Positions 1 through 11,292 of a stretch of 64,000 bases of DNA are shown in pieces; position 1 is the stretch's first letter; each line of letters starts with the position of its first letter. The notes beneath the pieces are model-generated. The model searched no databases. It was not told the origin of the DNA and saw only the letters and a list, made by a program, of their open reading frames with translations. The DNA comes from Yersinia aleksiciae (GTDB lineage: Bacteria; Pseudomonadota; Gammaproteobacteria; Enterobacterales; Enterobacteriaceae): assembly GCF_001047675.1 (NCBI RefSeq), contig NZ_CP011975.1:369709-433708 (forward strand), read 5' to 3'. The translations under genes were made by a program, and so were the position numbers.

Positions 1-255
1 GTGCTAAATATGATGAATCAAGATGGCGTGCGTAACGGCTATGATTTGCGGCAATTGAAACAGATGCGGACTATTTGCCATGTGCCACTGATCGCCTCTG
101 GCGGTGCCGGAACCCCTGAGCACTTCCTCGAAGCCTTCCGCGATACGGATGTCGATGGTGCGTTAGCCGCCTCCGTGTTCCATAAGCAAATCATTAATAT
201 CGGCGAATTGAAAAAGTATTTGTCTGAACAAGGCGTGGAGATAAGAGTGTGTTAA
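1..255 (+). CDS. hisF: Imidazole glycerol phosphate synthase cyclase subunit, C-terminal part
   Basis: This is the last 84 codons of HisF; the gene begins before the window, so the GTG at base 1 is an internal valine. HisF is the cyclase half of the HisFH complex, which uses ammonia from HisH to turn PRFAR into imidazole glycerol phosphate and AICAR in histidine synthesis. The visible part carries the [11 protein letters not shown] motif with the catalytic aspartate of the C-terminal (beta/alpha)8 half, and the phosphate-binding IASGGAG and [10 protein letters not shown] loops near the end. Its stop codon overlaps the hisI start by 7 bp, so the two genes are translationally coupled at the end of the his operon. 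The identification is secure. Confidence 0.97.
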   Translation: MLNMMNQDGVRNGYDLRQLKQMRTICHVPLIASGGAGTPEHFLEAFRDTDVDGALAASVFHKQIINIGELKKYLSEQGVEIRVC

Positions 256-863
256 GCGAACAACAAATTAACCAACTTGATTGGGAAAAAGTCGACAATC
301 TAATGCCAGCCATCGTTCAGCATGCCGTGTCCGGTGAAGTTCTGATGATGGGGTATATGAACTCTGAAGCGCTGGCGGTGACAGAAGAAACGAGTAAAGT
401 GACCTTCTTCTCTCGGACCAAACAGCGTTTGTGGACCAAAGGCGAAAGTTCCGGCCATTTTCTGAATGTAGTGGGTATCTACCCTGATTGCGACAATGAT
501 ACCCTGCTGATTCTAGTGAACCCTATCGGCCCAACCTGTCACTTGGGCAATAACAGTTGCTTCGCCCCTGCGGCCAGCGACTGGAGTTTCCTGTATCAAT
601 TAGAGCAGTTGCTGGCATCACGCAAATCAGCCGATCCGGCCAGTTCTTATACCGCAAAACTCTATGCCAGCGGGACTAAGCGCATCGCCCAAAAAGTGGG
701 AGAAGAAGGTGTAGAAACTGCCCTCGCTGCGACGGTGAATGACCGTGAAGAGCTGACTAACGAAGCATCAGATTTGATGTATCACCTGATGGTGCTATTG
801 CAGGATCAGGATTTGGATCTGAGCAAAGTCATTGGCCGCTTACGGGAACGCCACGAGAAGTAA
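249..863 (+). CDS. hisI: Bifunctional phosphoribosyl-AMP cyclohydrolase / phosphoribosyl-ATP pyrophosphatase
   Basis: This 204-residue protein catalyses steps two and three of histidine synthesis. The N-terminal HisI domain (about residues 1-115) has the metal-binding DCDND motif (80-84) and the zinc cysteines C97 and C104. The C-terminal HisE domain (about 116-204) has the [13 protein letters not shown] helix typical of PRA-PH. The start is a GTG inside the end of hisF, giving a 7-bp overlap; the length matches enterobacterial HisIE. It is the last gene of the his operon and is followed by a strong terminator. In E. coli, wzz and ugd lie between hisI and gnd; here gnd follows directly in convergent orientation. 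Confidence 0.97.
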   Translation: MLSEQQINQLDWEKVDNLMPAIVQHAVSGEVLMMGYMNSEALAVTEETSKVTFFSRTKQRLWTKGESSGHFLNVVGIYPDCDNDTLLILVNPIGPTCHLGNNSCFAPAASDWSFLYQLEQLLASRKSADPASSYTAKLYASGTKRIAQKVGEEGVETALAATVNDREELTNEASDLMYHLMVLLQDQDLDLSKVIGRLRERHEK

Positions 864-886
864 TAACTTATTGCTCTCTTGCTGGT

Positions 887-926
887 AAAAAAAAACGCCT
901 CCGACTTATCACCGGAGGCGTTTTTT
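887..926. terminator. Bidirectional rho-independent terminator between hisI and gnd
   Basis: An 8-bp perfect stem (CGCCTCCG at 896-903, CGGAGGCG at 913-920) is flanked by an A-run on the left and a T-run on the right. Transcripts of either strand therefore end in U-tracts. It fits the 3' ends of the convergent his operon (+) and gnd (-). Confidence 0.9.
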
Positions 927-1009
927 ATTGGGACAAACCCTTAAAATCAACGAGCACCTACTCACTTAATTTAACGATTTATCCACTTGAGGCGTAGCCG
1001 TTAAATAGA

Positions 1010-2419
1010 TTACTCCATCCACTCGGTGTGGAACACGCCTTCTTTATCAGTACGCTTATAGGTATGCGCGCCGAAATAATCGCGCTGCGCCTGAATCAGG
1101 TTAGCTGGTAGCACGGCTGAGCGGTAACTATCGTAGTAGTTAATCGCAGCAGAGAATGTTGGTGTTGGGATACCATTTTGCACCGCATAGGACACAACAT
1201 CACGCAGCGCTTGCTGGTACTCATCAGCAATTTGCTTGAAGTATGGCGCCAACAGCAGATTAGCGATTTTCGGATTTTCTGCGTATGCATCAGTGATTTT
1301 TTGCAAGAACTGAGCGCGGATAATACAACCTGCGCGGAAGATCTTGGCAATTTCACCGTAGTGCAGATCCCAGTTATTTTCGTCCGATGCCGCTTTCAGC
1401 TGAGAGAAGCCTTGGGCGTAAGAAACGATTTTACCCAGATACAACGCACGACGGATTTTTTCAATAAATTCAGCTTTATCGCCCGCAAAAGGCTGCACTT
1501 TCGGGCCAGTCAGTACTTTAGATGCCGCAACACGCTGATCTTTCAGAGAAGACAAATAGCGGGCAAACACAGATTCAGTGATCAGTGTCAGTGGCTCGCC
1601 TAAGTCCAGAGAACTCTGGCTGGTCCATTTACCGGTGCCTTTATTGGCAGCTTCATCCAAAATCACGTCGACCAGATAGATACCAGCTTCGTCTTTCTTG
1701 GTAAAGATATCTTTCGTGATATCAATCAAGTAGCTGTTCAGCTCGCCTTTGTTCCATTCAGCGAAGGTGCTTGCCAGCTCTTCGTTGCTCAGGCCCAGAG
1801 ACTGTTTCAGCAAAGAATAAGCTTCAGCAATCAGCTGCATGTCGCCGTATTCGATACCGTTGTGAACCATTTTAACGTAGTGACCAGCACCGTCAGCACC
1901 GATATAAGCCACACATGCTTCACCGTCATCTGCACGGGCTGCAATTTTCTCAAGAATTGGTGCTACCAATTCGTAAGCTTCTTTCTGCCCACCAGGCATG
2001 ATGGAAGGGCCTTTCAATGCGCCTTCTTCGCCACCAGAAACACCAGTACCGATAAAGTTAAAACCTTGAGCAGAAAGTTCGCGGTTACGACGTATGGTGT
2101 CTTTGTAATAGGTATTACCACCATCAATCAGAATGTCACCTTTATCAAGGTGCGGCGTCAGTGAAGCAATCGTTTTGTCAGTCGCTTCACCCGCTTTCAC
2201 CATCAGCAGGATGCGGCGTGGTTTTTCCAGCGAATCAACAAACTCTTCAACGGTGTAACTCGGTACCAGATTTTTACCTGGATTCTCAGCAACCACTTCG
2301 TCAGTTTTGTCTGATGAACGGTTAAAGATAGAGACGGAATAGCCACGGCTTTCGATGTTGAGCGCCAGGTTACGGCCCATCACCGCCATACCGACAACGC
2401 CAATCTGTTGTTTGGACAT
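1010..2419 (-). CDS. gnd: 6-phosphogluconate dehydrogenase, decarboxylating
   Basis: Gnd oxidatively decarboxylates 6-phosphogluconate to ribulose 5-phosphate and yields NADPH in the pentose phosphate pathway. The 469-residue product starts with the Rossmann motif [15 protein letters not shown] and has the substrate signature [11 protein letters not shown] and the catalytic [13 protein letters not shown] segment. The ATG at 2419 is preferred over an in-frame start 51 bp upstream because it gives the family N-terminus [10 protein letters not shown] and has AGGAG about 9 bp upstream. The gene marks one edge of the polysaccharide locus, as in E. coli. galF upstream ends in its own terminator, so gnd is probably transcribed from a promoter in 2420-2620. 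Confidence 0.97.
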   Translation of the reverse strand: MSKQQIGVVGMAVMGRNLALNIESRGYSVSIFNRSSDKTDEVVAENPGKNLVPSYTVEEFVDSLEKPRRILLMVKAGEATDKTIASLTPHLDKGDILIDGGNTYYKDTIRRNRELSAQGFNFIGTGVSGGEEGALKGPSIMPGGQKEAYELVAPILEKIAARADDGEACVAYIGADGAGHYVKMVHNGIEYGDMQLIAEAYSLLKQSLGLSNEELASTFAEWNKGELNSYLIDITKDIFTKKDEAGIYLVDVILDEAANKGTGKWTSQSSLDLGEPLTLITESVFARYLSSLKDQRVAASKVLTGPKVQPFAGDKAEFIEKIRRALYLGKIVSYAQGFSQLKAASDENNWDLHYGEIAKIFRAGCIIRAQFLQKITDAYAENPKIANLLLAPYFKQIADEYQQALRDVVSYAVQNGIPTPTFSAAINYYDSYRSAVLPANLIQAQRDYFGAHTYKRTDKEGVFHTEWME

Positions 2420-2621
2420 TAAAAAAACTCCTGTCTGAAGGATGACACCTGTTACCGGCCTTGAGGCCAACAGGTTTTTGATGTGGGAAACATGTTAACT
2501 CAGGATTATGTCCGCTGGGTAGTGATTGGTGCGATAGATAGCACAACTGAGTAGTTGCTGTCCGCACACGTTTGCTTTGCCAGTACAGATAGGTAATGTG
2601 ACGCCACCCTCCAGCCTTGTT

Positions 2622-2658
2622 TTGTAAAAATAAAAAAGCAACCCCATGGATTGCTTTT
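2622..2658 (-). terminator. Rho-independent terminator downstream of galF
   Basis: Read on the minus strand, AAAGCAA (2657-2651) pairs with TTGCTTT (2641-2635) and is followed by TTTATTTTTA. It lies about 30 bp after the galF stop and separates galF from gnd. Confidence 0.8.
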
Positions 2659-2688
2659 CATCAGTTTCAATTATGTTTCAAATTCGGT

Positions 2689-3582
2689 TTACGCCACGAA
2701 TTCTTTCAGCCAGGCTCTAAATTCCGCCCCTTGCTGAGGATGCCGCAAGCCATAGGCAACATAAGCCTGCATATAACCGAGTTTCTCACCACAGTTATAA
2801 GATAATCCGGTCAAGGCAACGGCATCAACGGGCTCTTCTTCTGCCAGTGCATCAATGGCATCAGTCAGTTGGATACGGCCCCAAGCACCAGGTCTGGTTT
2901 TTTCCAACTGCGGCCAAATGTTCGCAGACAACACATAGCGCCCGACGGCAGACAAATTGGATTGCAGATCAGCTGGGCTTTGTGGTTTCTCAACCATCGC
3001 TTTAATCCGGCTGCTTTCACCGGGCGCTAAATCAGACTTCTCACAAGAGATAACTGAGTAGTTTGATAACGCCTCGGGTTCAACTGAATGCACTAATACT
3101 TGGCTAGTGCCGGTCTCTTCAAAGCGCTTGACCAATTGAGCAAGATTATCTCGGGTCAAATCTGATTTCGCATCATCAATCAGAACATCCGGCAGCAGCA
3201 CCGCAAATGGCGCATCACCTACCAGCGGTTTGGCGCATAGCACGGCGTGGCCCAAACCTTCTGGGTGACCTTGGCGGATATGCATGATTGTCACACCCGG
3301 CGGGCAGATTGATTGCACTTCATCCAATAACTGACGCTTCACGCGAGCTTCTAACATAGCTTCCAGTTCATAAGAGGTATCGAAATGGTTTTCTACCGCA
3401 TTCTTTGACGAATGGGTTATCAGAATGATCTCTTTAATACCGGCAGCAACACACTCGTTAACTACATATTGGATCAAAGGCTTATCGACAATAGGCAGCA
3501 TTTCTTTTGGAATGGCTTTAGTGGCTGGAAGCATTCTCATACCTAAGCCTGCTACTGGGATCACTGCTTTCAATTTGGTCAT
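2689..3582 (-). CDS. galF: GalF, UTP-glucose-1-phosphate uridylyltransferase paralogue
   Basis: This 297-residue protein has the GalU/GalF nucleotidyltransferase fold ([20 protein letters not shown] at the N-terminus). It is GalF rather than GalU because the loop reading GAGDEIQL in GalU reads GAWGRIQL here, removing two acidic residues, and because GLGTR has become GLGMR. In E. coli GalF is thought to be a non-catalytic modulator of GalU; the same role is inferred here. The gene lies 64 bp downstream of galU on the same strand and ends in its own hairpin terminator. The tandem pair probably arose by duplication. Confidence 0.88.
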   Translation of the reverse strand: MTKLKAVIPVAGLGMRMLPATKAIPKEMLPIVDKPLIQYVVNECVAAGIKEIILITHSSKNAVENHFDTSYELEAMLEARVKRQLLDEVQSICPPGVTIMHIRQGHPEGLGHAVLCAKPLVGDAPFAVLLPDVLIDDAKSDLTRDNLAQLVKRFEETGTSQVLVHSVEPEALSNYSVISCEKSDLAPGESSRIKAMVEKPQSPADLQSNLSAVGRYVLSANIWPQLEKTRPGAWGRIQLTDAIDALAEEEPVDAVALTGLSYNCGEKLGYMQAYVAYGLRHPQQGAEFRAWLKEFVA

Positions 3583-3646
3583 AATTAACCTACTGATTTC
3601 TTAATGCGAATTTAAAATCTTTATCTATTGGGCGGCTAAGCCGAAT

Positions 3647-4537
3647 TTAGTCAATTTGCTGTTTCAGCCAAGCGGTAAACTTTTCACCTTCGGTATTATG
3701 ACGAACGCCATAAGTGACAAAGGCTTTCATATAGCCCAATTTGTCGCCGCAATCGTGAGATTTACCCGTCATATGAAAAGCCTCAACAGGCTCTTTTTCC
3801 ATTAGCATTGCTATGGCATCAGTAAGCTGAATTTCATCACCCGCGCCACGTGGAGTTTTCTTCAACAACGGCCAGATATCCTTAGACAATACATAGCGCC
3901 CAACCACCGCAAGGTTGGATGGCGCATCAGCGACCGAGGGCTTCTCGACAACGGCTGTCATCAGGGTGCTTTCTCCCGGGGCCAAATCAACATGACCACA
4001 ATCCGCAATGCCGTACTTGGAGACATCCGCTTTAGGCACCGGCTCTACCATAATTTGGCTACGCCCGGTCTCCTCGAAGCGCTTAATCATGCTGGCCAAG
4101 TTTTCTTTAGATAAATCCGCTGTTGAATCGTCAAGCAAGACATCCGGCAGTAGTACGATAAATGGGTTGTCACCCACCATAGGTTGAGCACAAAGCACAG
4201 CGTGCCCTAATCCTTTAGCATGGCCCTGACGCACCTGCATGATCGTGACATCAGGTGGGCAAATATTCTTAATCTCTTTTAATAACTGACGCTTAACGCG
4301 TGATTCCAGCGCGGCTTCCAGTTCAAATGATGTATCAAAATGGTTTTCTATCGCATTTTTGGAAGAGTGGCTTACCAGCACAATCTCTTTCACGCCAGCA
4401 GCAACACACTCTTTCACGATATATTGAATAAGAGGCTTATCGACCACCGGTAGCATTTCCTTTGGGATCGCCTTGGTCGCTGGCAACATGCGGGTACCAA
4501 GCCCGGCGACGGGAATGACTGCTTTTAAACACTTCAT
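3647..4537 (-). CDS. galU: UTP-glucose-1-phosphate uridylyltransferase
   Basis: GalU makes UDP-glucose from UTP and glucose 1-phosphate, a precursor for LPS core and other glycans. The 296-residue protein keeps the catalytic [17 protein letters not shown] motif and the intact [12 protein letters not shown] loop. The ATG at 4537 is chosen over an in-frame start 81 bp upstream because it places [12 protein letters not shown] at the N-terminus as in relatives; an AAAGG lies upstream. The 228-bp AT-rich gap to the preceding glycosyltransferase gene may hold a separate promoter. Having galU itself beside galF is unlike E. coli, where galU lies elsewhere on the chromosome. Confidence 0.92.
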   Translation of the reverse strand: MKCLKAVIPVAGLGTRMLPATKAIPKEMLPVVDKPLIQYIVKECVAAGVKEIVLVSHSSKNAIENHFDTSFELEAALESRVKRQLLKEIKNICPPDVTIMQVRQGHAKGLGHAVLCAQPMVGDNPFIVLLPDVLLDDSTADLSKENLASMIKRFEETGRSQIMVEPVPKADVSKYGIADCGHVDLAPGESTLMTAVVEKPSVADAPSNLAVVGRYVLSKDIWPLLKKTPRGAGDEIQLTDAIAMLMEKEPVEAFHMTGKSHDCGDKLGYMKAFVTYGVRHNTEGEKFTAWLKQQID

Positions 4538-4765
4538 TACTTTAACCTTTTCAATTTTGAATAACAAAATTTGGTTAGAATATCTCTGCATACTTCGAGA
4601 AACAACCTTGAACTGCAAATTTTCATCTACATCAAAACTTACATCAGAATGTTTCTAACTACATGCCTAAAATAACAGTAAGAATTTTATTCATCGGTAA
4701 ATAACAATAATAGCCAAGCAGATAATATGCTAATTAGCAAATAACTCTATGGAGGAATAGTACTT

Positions 4766-5890
4766 TCATTGAATTTTTCTGTTAATTATTTCATTATATA
4801 AATCAATATAACTTGAAACCATTTTCTCAGAAGCAAAATATTTTAAATAGCGCTCTCTTGAATTACGACCATACTCTTCAGATAACTCAACATTACTCCA
4901 TAAGTTATCCATCGCGGATCTTAATGCTTTAGGATCCGAAGGCGGAACAACCAATCCTGTCTGTTGGTCAATATTAATAAATGTCGTACCGGTCCCTATT
5001 TCACTTGAAATTAAAGGTTTACCATACATAGCCCCTTCTAATAGGGTAATACCAAAAGCTTCAGAACGTAAGTGAGATGGAAAGACCACGGCATAACAAA
5101 GAGTTAAAAGTGCTGTTTTGTCTTCATCAGAAACAGCGCCCATAAAGTAAATATTCTCAATCTGCAGCTCTTTAACTTGCCTTTTTAATTCTGACTCAAT
5201 CGGCCCCGCACCAACAATTACAATCGGATAAATTGAGTTTTTAGCTGCCTCAATGAGAATATGTAGACCTTTATAATAACGAAAAGCACCTATAAACAGA
5301 AAAAAGCGTGGACCAAATTTACTCTTCCAGAATTCGAGTCGCTCCGCTGTTGGAATCGGATAGGACTTCTCATCTAGACCGTAAGGAATAACACTAACTT
5401 TATGAACAAACTTCTTCAGCGTGGCACTGGTCGCCACGTAGTTAGGGGACGCAGCAACAATATGAGAGACATCACTAAGAAAACGATTCATTAGTGGCGC
5501 ATATACTTTTAATATGTTTTTCTGCTTTACAATATCGGAATGGTAACTAACAACAGCAGGTTTTTTTATACCAGATATAAAATGGACCATATCCATAAAA
5601 GGGAATGGAAAATGGTAATGAATAATATCAGCCTGCTCAGCGAGCTTTTTAAAGTCTTTCAGCGCCTGAAACGAAAAAGGGGTAGAGGACACTTCGAAAT
5701 TTATCGGAGAACAATATACCCTATGCGACCCTATTTTTTGATTAACAATGCTGCCCCGTTTACTTAAAGAAAGTACCGTTGAATCAATTCCTCGCGCCTT
5801 TCCGCCCTCGCATAATTGAAAAATAACCTGCTCAATTCCACCAAATGAATCTGGATAATAAGTTTTATAGAAATGCAGTACTTTTAGCAT
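4766..5890 (-). CDS. GT4 glycosyltransferase, WbpZ-like
   Basis: This 374-residue GT4 enzyme is a likely D-rhamnosyl- or mannosyltransferase of the polysaccharide cluster. Its N-terminus (VLHFYKTYYPDSFGGIEQV) and the HYHFPFPFMD and SYHSDIV segments closely resemble WbpZ of the Pseudomonas D-rhamnan locus as I recall it. The C-terminal donor domain has FIGAFRYYKGL and the EX7E-type motif SEAFGITLLEGAMYGKP. WbpZ is thought to add the first rhamnose to the lipid-linked primer; that role is inferred. The ATG at 5890 is chosen over one 45 bp upstream, leaving 7 bp after the stop of the preceding gene. It is the last gene of the cluster before galU. Confidence 0.85.
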   Translation of the reverse strand: MLKVLHFYKTYYPDSFGGIEQVIFQLCEGGKARGIDSTVLSLSKRGSIVNQKIGSHRVYCSPINFEVSSTPFSFQALKDFKKLAEQADIIHYHFPFPFMDMVHFISGIKKPAVVSYHSDIVKQKNILKVYAPLMNRFLSDVSHIVAASPNYVATSATLKKFVHKVSVIPYGLDEKSYPIPTAERLEFWKSKFGPRFFLFIGAFRYYKGLHILIEAAKNSIYPIVIVGAGPIESELKRQVKELQIENIYFMGAVSDEDKTALLTLCYAVVFPSHLRSEAFGITLLEGAMYGKPLISSEIGTGTTFINIDQQTGLVVPPSDPKALRSAMDNLWSNVELSEEYGRNSRERYLKYFASEKMVSSYIDLYNEIINRKIQ

Positions 5891-5897
5891 TGTAATT

Positions 5898-7031
5898 TTA
5901 TACCTGCTTATAGGCTTTAATTGTTTCCTGAGCACACCGCTTCCATGAGAAGGTACTAGCTCTGGCGAGCCCTGCTGCTATTGTATTACTTCGCCAGTCT
6001 TTATCTTCCAAACTCTGAATAATTGCAGTGCTTAGACCTTCTACATTCATCGCATCACACATCAAACCTGAGTCACCTAAAACTTCAGGTAATGAAGCTG
6101 CATTAGAGCAGACAACAGGAACACCCGATGCCATCGCCTCAAGAACAGGTAATCCAAACCCCTCATATAATGAAGGAAATAAAAATGTTCTGGCACCAGA
6201 AAAAAGCAAAGGAAGATCGTCGGAATTCAAATAACCAAGATATAATAACCAGCCCTGTTGCGTTGCGAGTTCAAAGCGGCGATGTAAATCTTCACTATTC
6301 CATCCGGAAAAACCGCAGATTACTAAAGGGTATCTGGTACGCATCTCTAGTGGAAGACGTTCATAGGCATCAAGCAACGTTGCAATATTCTTTCTTGGTT
6401 CGATGGTCCCAGTAAATAAAGCATATTGACCAGCAGTGAGCCCTAACTTTGTCATTAAACTTTGCAAGGTTACATAATCACGAGGATAAAAATCACCACT
6501 ACTGGCTAAGGGGGCTGATACGATTTTTTCTATAGGATAATCAAAATACTCTGCTAATTCTTTGCGGGTAAACTCAGAGTCAGTAATTAGGACTTTTGCT
6601 CTTTTTATCGTGAGCAATAGTTCTTTTTGCATATATCGGACACGATTCGCAGGATGGCACTGGGGCCATTTGAAAATAGAAAGATCGTGAAAGGTAGCGA
6701 CAGCATTATCAACTCGAGGAGGTAAATAAAAGTTAGTACTATGATAAATGAAACTCTTATACGGTGCTAATGCCAAACTTTTTAACCAAGGTGCCGCAAG
6801 ACGATATAACTCACTAGCAACTGCACTTTTTTTTACAACGTTTTTTAACCCTGAAGTTGCATTCGAACCCATCGTGACTGCAGGTAAATCATGAGATACT
6901 TTTCTGCCTTGTAGGAATAAGAGGTCTAAGATTTCATCACTATTCTGCAACTCTTGGGCTAATTCATAAGTATAACGGCCAATACCGGTCAACGGATATT
7001 TGATAGCGTCAGTAGAAAATACCACTCTCAT
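5898..7031 (-). CDS. GT4 glycosyltransferase, WbpY-like
   Basis: This 377-residue GT4 enzyme has an N-terminal acceptor domain starting [22 protein letters not shown]. Its C-terminal donor domain contains [11 protein letters not shown] and the retaining-GT motif [15 protein letters not shown] with the two EX7E glutamates. The order gmd-rmd-this gene-WbpZ-like gene fits a rhamnan locus in which WbpY extends the chain, but the acceptor, linkage and even the sugar cannot be read from the sequence. The start ATG overlaps the reductase stop (TAATG), indicating translational coupling. Base composition is AT-rich compared with the his and gnd genes. Confidence 0.85.
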   Translation of the reverse strand: MRVVFSTDAIKYPLTGIGRYTYELAQELQNSDEILDLLFLQGRKVSHDLPAVTMGSNATSGLKNVVKKSAVASELYRLAAPWLKSLALAPYKSFIYHSTNFYLPPRVDNAVATFHDLSIFKWPQCHPANRVRYMQKELLLTIKRAKVLITDSEFTRKELAEYFDYPIEKIVSAPLASSGDFYPRDYVTLQSLMTKLGLTAGQYALFTGTIEPRKNIATLLDAYERLPLEMRTRYPLVICGFSGWNSEDLHRRFELATQQGWLLYLGYLNSDDLPLLFSGARTFLFPSLYEGFGLPVLEAMASGVPVVCSNAASLPEVLGDSGLMCDAMNVEGLSTAIIQSLEDKDWRSNTIAAGLARASTFSWKRCAQETIKAYKQV

Positions 7032-7921
7032 TATTTATTTTCCAACATCCAACGTAATGTCTGCTCCAATGGGGGAGTATCCCAACCATTAACAATACCT
7101 TGCAATTTACTCGCATCACCACATAAGGTTCTTACTTCATTAGCACGAACAAAAGCTGGATTAACATGAATCGATAGACTGTGTGAGGTTATATTTTCAC
7201 ATAATCCAATGACTTCACGTAATGAATAAGTTCTTCCCGAACAGACATTAACAGTTTCACCAATAGGTTTGACTGTTAATAGGCCCAAATAGGCTTTTAC
7301 TAACGCTCTTACGTCAGTAAAATCACGCCACACATCTAAATTGCCTAACTCTATTCCTTCTGCTTTACGTTTGAAGTGAGAAACTATTTTAGGCAATAAG
7401 AAATTATCTGATTGCCCAACACCTGTATAGTTAAAGGGACGAACAATGATAATTGGTAATTTATCAGACCATAACTTAGCCATATACTCCATGGCTAACT
7501 TGCTTACTGCATAATCATTAGCAGGGTTCACTGCTGCTGTTTCGCTCAACACACCTGCTTGGGTATTACCATAAACATTAGCACTGCTAGCAAGTAAAAC
7601 TGCGTCGATAGTATCGGCAACAGTACTCAAAGCGGCCAATAAATTCCTGGTCCCCACTAGGTTGACATCATAAAGAGCGGCAGGATCACCATGCCCGACA
7701 AATGCGATTGCAGCAAGGTGAACAACAATATGAGGTCTCACTTGCTCAACAATAGCAATAAGTCCGTTAGCATCAAGTAAATCTACCTGAAAATAATCAG
7801 ACTCATTTGATGGCTGTGAACCTAAACCAAATACCCGGTAACCGGCAGCGGATAACTCCGCTGCCATGTAATGGCCCGTAAATCCCTGGATGCCGGTGAT
7901 CAGGGCACGTTTGCCATTCAT
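7031..7921 (-). CDS. rmd: GDP-4-keto-6-deoxy-mannose reductase, Rmd type
   Basis: This NAD(P)-dependent SDR of about 296 residues starts with the Rossmann motif ALITGIQGFTGHYMAAEL. It has the catalytic serine region LLASSANVYG, the YAVSK motif, a WRDFTDV segment and VNVCSGRTYSLRE. It follows gmd directly, so it should reduce the Gmd product to GDP-D-rhamnose; reduction to GDP-6-deoxy-D-talose is the main alternative. A GDP-L-fucose synthase is less likely because no epimerase-type GMER features are evident. Two starts are possible: ATG 7921 (MNGKRALITG, used here) and ATG 7927, which overlaps the gmd stop. The 3' end overlaps the next glycosyltransferase. Confidence 0.82.
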   Translation of the reverse strand: MNGKRALITGIQGFTGHYMAAELSAAGYRVFGLGSQPSNESDYFQVDLLDANGLIAIVEQVRPHIVVHLAAIAFVGHGDPAALYDVNLVGTRNLLAALSTVADTIDAVLLASSANVYGNTQAGVLSETAAVNPANDYAVSKLAMEYMAKLWSDKLPIIIVRPFNYTGVGQSDNFLLPKIVSHFKRKAEGIELGNLDVWRDFTDVRALVKAYLGLLTVKPIGETVNVCSGRTYSLREVIGLCENITSHSLSIHVNPAFVRANEVRTLCGDASKLQGIVNGWDTPPLEQTLRWMLENK

Positions 7922-7926
7922 TACCA

Positions 7927-8976
<1,050 letters not shown>

Positions 8977-11292
8977 CTAATTAGGTGTGACATATAATTC
9001 AACCGAAGCTGTATTTATCACTTTACCAGATTGGAGCAACTTACACTCCATGGAGTATACACCAGATATTTCTGGCGGAAATAGAGGGAACCAAATGCTA
9101 TCCACACTATTATAATGTTCGCGTCTAATCTCTGTTAAGTTCGAATCAAACACTGTCATATCAATTTCAAAACATTCACTTGTTTTATTCAACACAATAA
9201 TTCGGCGGAGATGTATCGGTCCTGAGGTTAGAGCAAACGATGGCATTGAAAATAAAAATCTCTCTTTATCTATGAGTAAAAATAAAGGCATAACCATCTC
9301 ACCTTTTGTTTCTATTTCAGTAGACCTAACTTTTTCCAAACCTTCTCTATATGCTATTATTTTATCAGAGCCTTTTATTATCTCATTGGTACCATTTTCT
9401 GGAGAATCATAGTAATTTTGAAAATCAAATTCTGATGGAATCACATCACATGGCCAGTCAGATGGGTTTCCAGGCCAAGAGAAACATTTATACTCTTTAG
9501 AGGAAAAATTATTTGGGAAATAAAAACTAGCAATATTGAAATAAGTACTCCATTCATCCACACCCTGATTTCTTTTATCTTTCAAATACTTACCATATAT
9601 CTCATTCACCAACTTTTTATTGATAACTTGAGGCATGTGTGATGAGTAAGCTTTGGTATGGAATCCAAATGACTTCAATAGCTGGGCCGTTTTTAAAAGG
9701 CCATTATCATAACTACTTCTATTTGGATAACTACCTAACCAGGATTTAAGTGAATTGTAATAATAATAGCTGTTATGAGTATTATTTTCTCTGAAGTAAC
9801 TTTCGTCTATCTCATTAATAGCAATATAATCATCATCAGATGCGATAAAATTATTTTTTATAATCGAATGATTATAAAGGGTCCTTCTTAAAATAGTATT
9901 TCTTTCTTGATGGTCAAATATCTCATTAGCACTGCTAGCTAAAATATCCTCATCACAAAGGACGTATGAAGAAAAACCTAAATTAACAATTTCAGAATCA
10001 AACTCTTTAGCATATTCTTTACTCGTCAAAACAACAATCTCATCAATAAACTTCATATTATCTTTTAGAGATTTAATGCTTAACTTGAATTTATTTATAT
10101 CTATAGAAATATAAACAGCCTGGGTTATCTTATCGTCAAAAGAGTAATTGATTACATTATTTTCTATTTCATCTATTTTAGATGTAATAGAATTAGCCAC
10201 TGTTTTCCAAGAGGTATATTTAAAATCTGCTGCCTTACGTTTTAAGTCAGAATAAAAATAAGCCGAATGGATCACATTTTCTAACGCCGACTCGAGTTCT
10301 ACAGTGTTATTTAGGTCAAAAACAAATGCAGACTGGCCGACAACTTCAGGTAACGCACCGCCATTCGATACAATGGTTGCAGCCCCAAAAGACAATGCCT
10401 CCATCGCAGGAAGACCATAACCTTCATAAAAAGAGGTAGTAACATAAGCACGACATTTTTTATATAAAAGTGCAAGTTCTTCATCACTCGCGTCATTTAG
10501 CCAAATTATATCTTTATTGTATCTAGGATGGGACGTTAGTTCTTCTATAAATTCATCTATATTCCAACCCTTGTGGCCAACTATAACAAGATTTGTTTTT
10601 CCATTATTTATTTTTAAGAATGAAGAAAGCAATAATTCATAATTCTTTCTTGGTTCGAGAGTACCCACAGCAAGTAAAAACTCATCCTTTAGCACATGTT
10701 CAAGTTTTTTATTGATATTAGATAGCTTATTTGTATCTATTTCCTCATGTACAGGCAAAGGCCCCAAATCGATAACAGACCCATCTTTAGATACACCAAT
10801 AAAAGTCTGACTAAGATCATCAATTTCCGTTTTGACAAAATTAGAAATAGAGAATATATAATCGCTATACGCAATCTTAGCATAGAATGCCTCGATGTAA
10901 CTTATTACTGTATTTTTATGAGACCATGCCGAGTTTACTATAGGTACACTATCATAATGTAAGTTATATATCCTTACGCCATTTTTTTTGAGACTCTCAT
11001 AAAGAACCGTTCTATTAACACCATCACTCCATGCAGCATCAATATCAAAAAAAACATCTCCTGCTTTTAATTCACTATATTTTAGCGTTCGTAATTCACA
11101 CTCATCATCATATATAGCTTGATTGATGGTGTCATAACCAGCGATTAATTTAAAACTTGAAGATTCATTATCAAATGTAATAAACTTATAATTATCATTA
11201 GCTGAAAATAGCTCACTTAAAGTTACAACAACACGTTGAATTCCAGTTCGACGCTTACTTTGGAATGTACTAGTAATATTGACATAAATCAT
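8977..11292 (-). CDS. Large two-domain glycosyltransferase (GT4 plus Stealth-like domain)
   Basis: This 771-residue protein has two parts. Residues 1 to about 375 form a GT4 enzyme with AVGTLEPRKNYELL (208-221) and the EX7E motif in YEGYGLPAMEAL (E290, E298). Residues about 385-600 are unlike GT4. They contain NNFIASDDDYIAINEID (480-496) with a DDD triad, SHMPQVINKKLVNEI (551-565) and WSTYFNIASFYFP (581-593), a layout that reminds me of Stealth-type sugar-phosphate or sugar transferases; this is inference. Residues about 660-771 look beta-rich. A bifunctional polymerase or branching enzyme is plausible. The start overlaps the methyltransferase stop (ATGA). The gene is strongly AT-rich. Confidence 0.75.
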   Translation of the reverse strand: MIYVNITSTFQSKRRTGIQRVVVTLSELFSANDNYKFITFDNESSSFKLIAGYDTINQAIYDDECELRTLKYSELKAGDVFFDIDAAWSDGVNRTVLYESLKKNGVRIYNLHYDSVPIVNSAWSHKNTVISYIEAFYAKIAYSDYIFSISNFVKTEIDDLSQTFIGVSKDGSVIDLGPLPVHEEIDTNKLSNINKKLEHVLKDEFLLAVGTLEPRKNYELLLSSFLKINNGKTNLVIVGHKGWNIDEFIEELTSHPRYNKDIIWLNDASDEELALLYKKCRAYVTTSFYEGYGLPAMEALSFGAATIVSNGGALPEVVGQSAFVFDLNNTVELESALENVIHSAYFYSDLKRKAADFKYTSWKTVANSITSKIDEIENNVINYSFDDKITQAVYISIDINKFKLSIKSLKDNMKFIDEIVVLTSKEYAKEFDSEIVNLGFSSYVLCDEDILASSANEIFDHQERNTILRRTLYNHSIIKNNFIASDDDYIAINEIDESYFRENNTHNSYYYYNSLKSWLGSYPNRSSYDNGLLKTAQLLKSFGFHTKAYSSHMPQVINKKLVNEIYGKYLKDKRNQGVDEWSTYFNIASFYFPNNFSSKEYKCFSWPGNPSDWPCDVIPSEFDFQNYYDSPENGTNEIIKGSDKIIAYREGLEKVRSTEIETKGEMVMPLFLLIDKERFLFSMPSFALTSGPIHLRRIIVLNKTSECFEIDMTVFDSNLTEIRREHYNSVDSIWFPLFPPEISGVYSMECKLLQSGKVINTASVELYVTPN

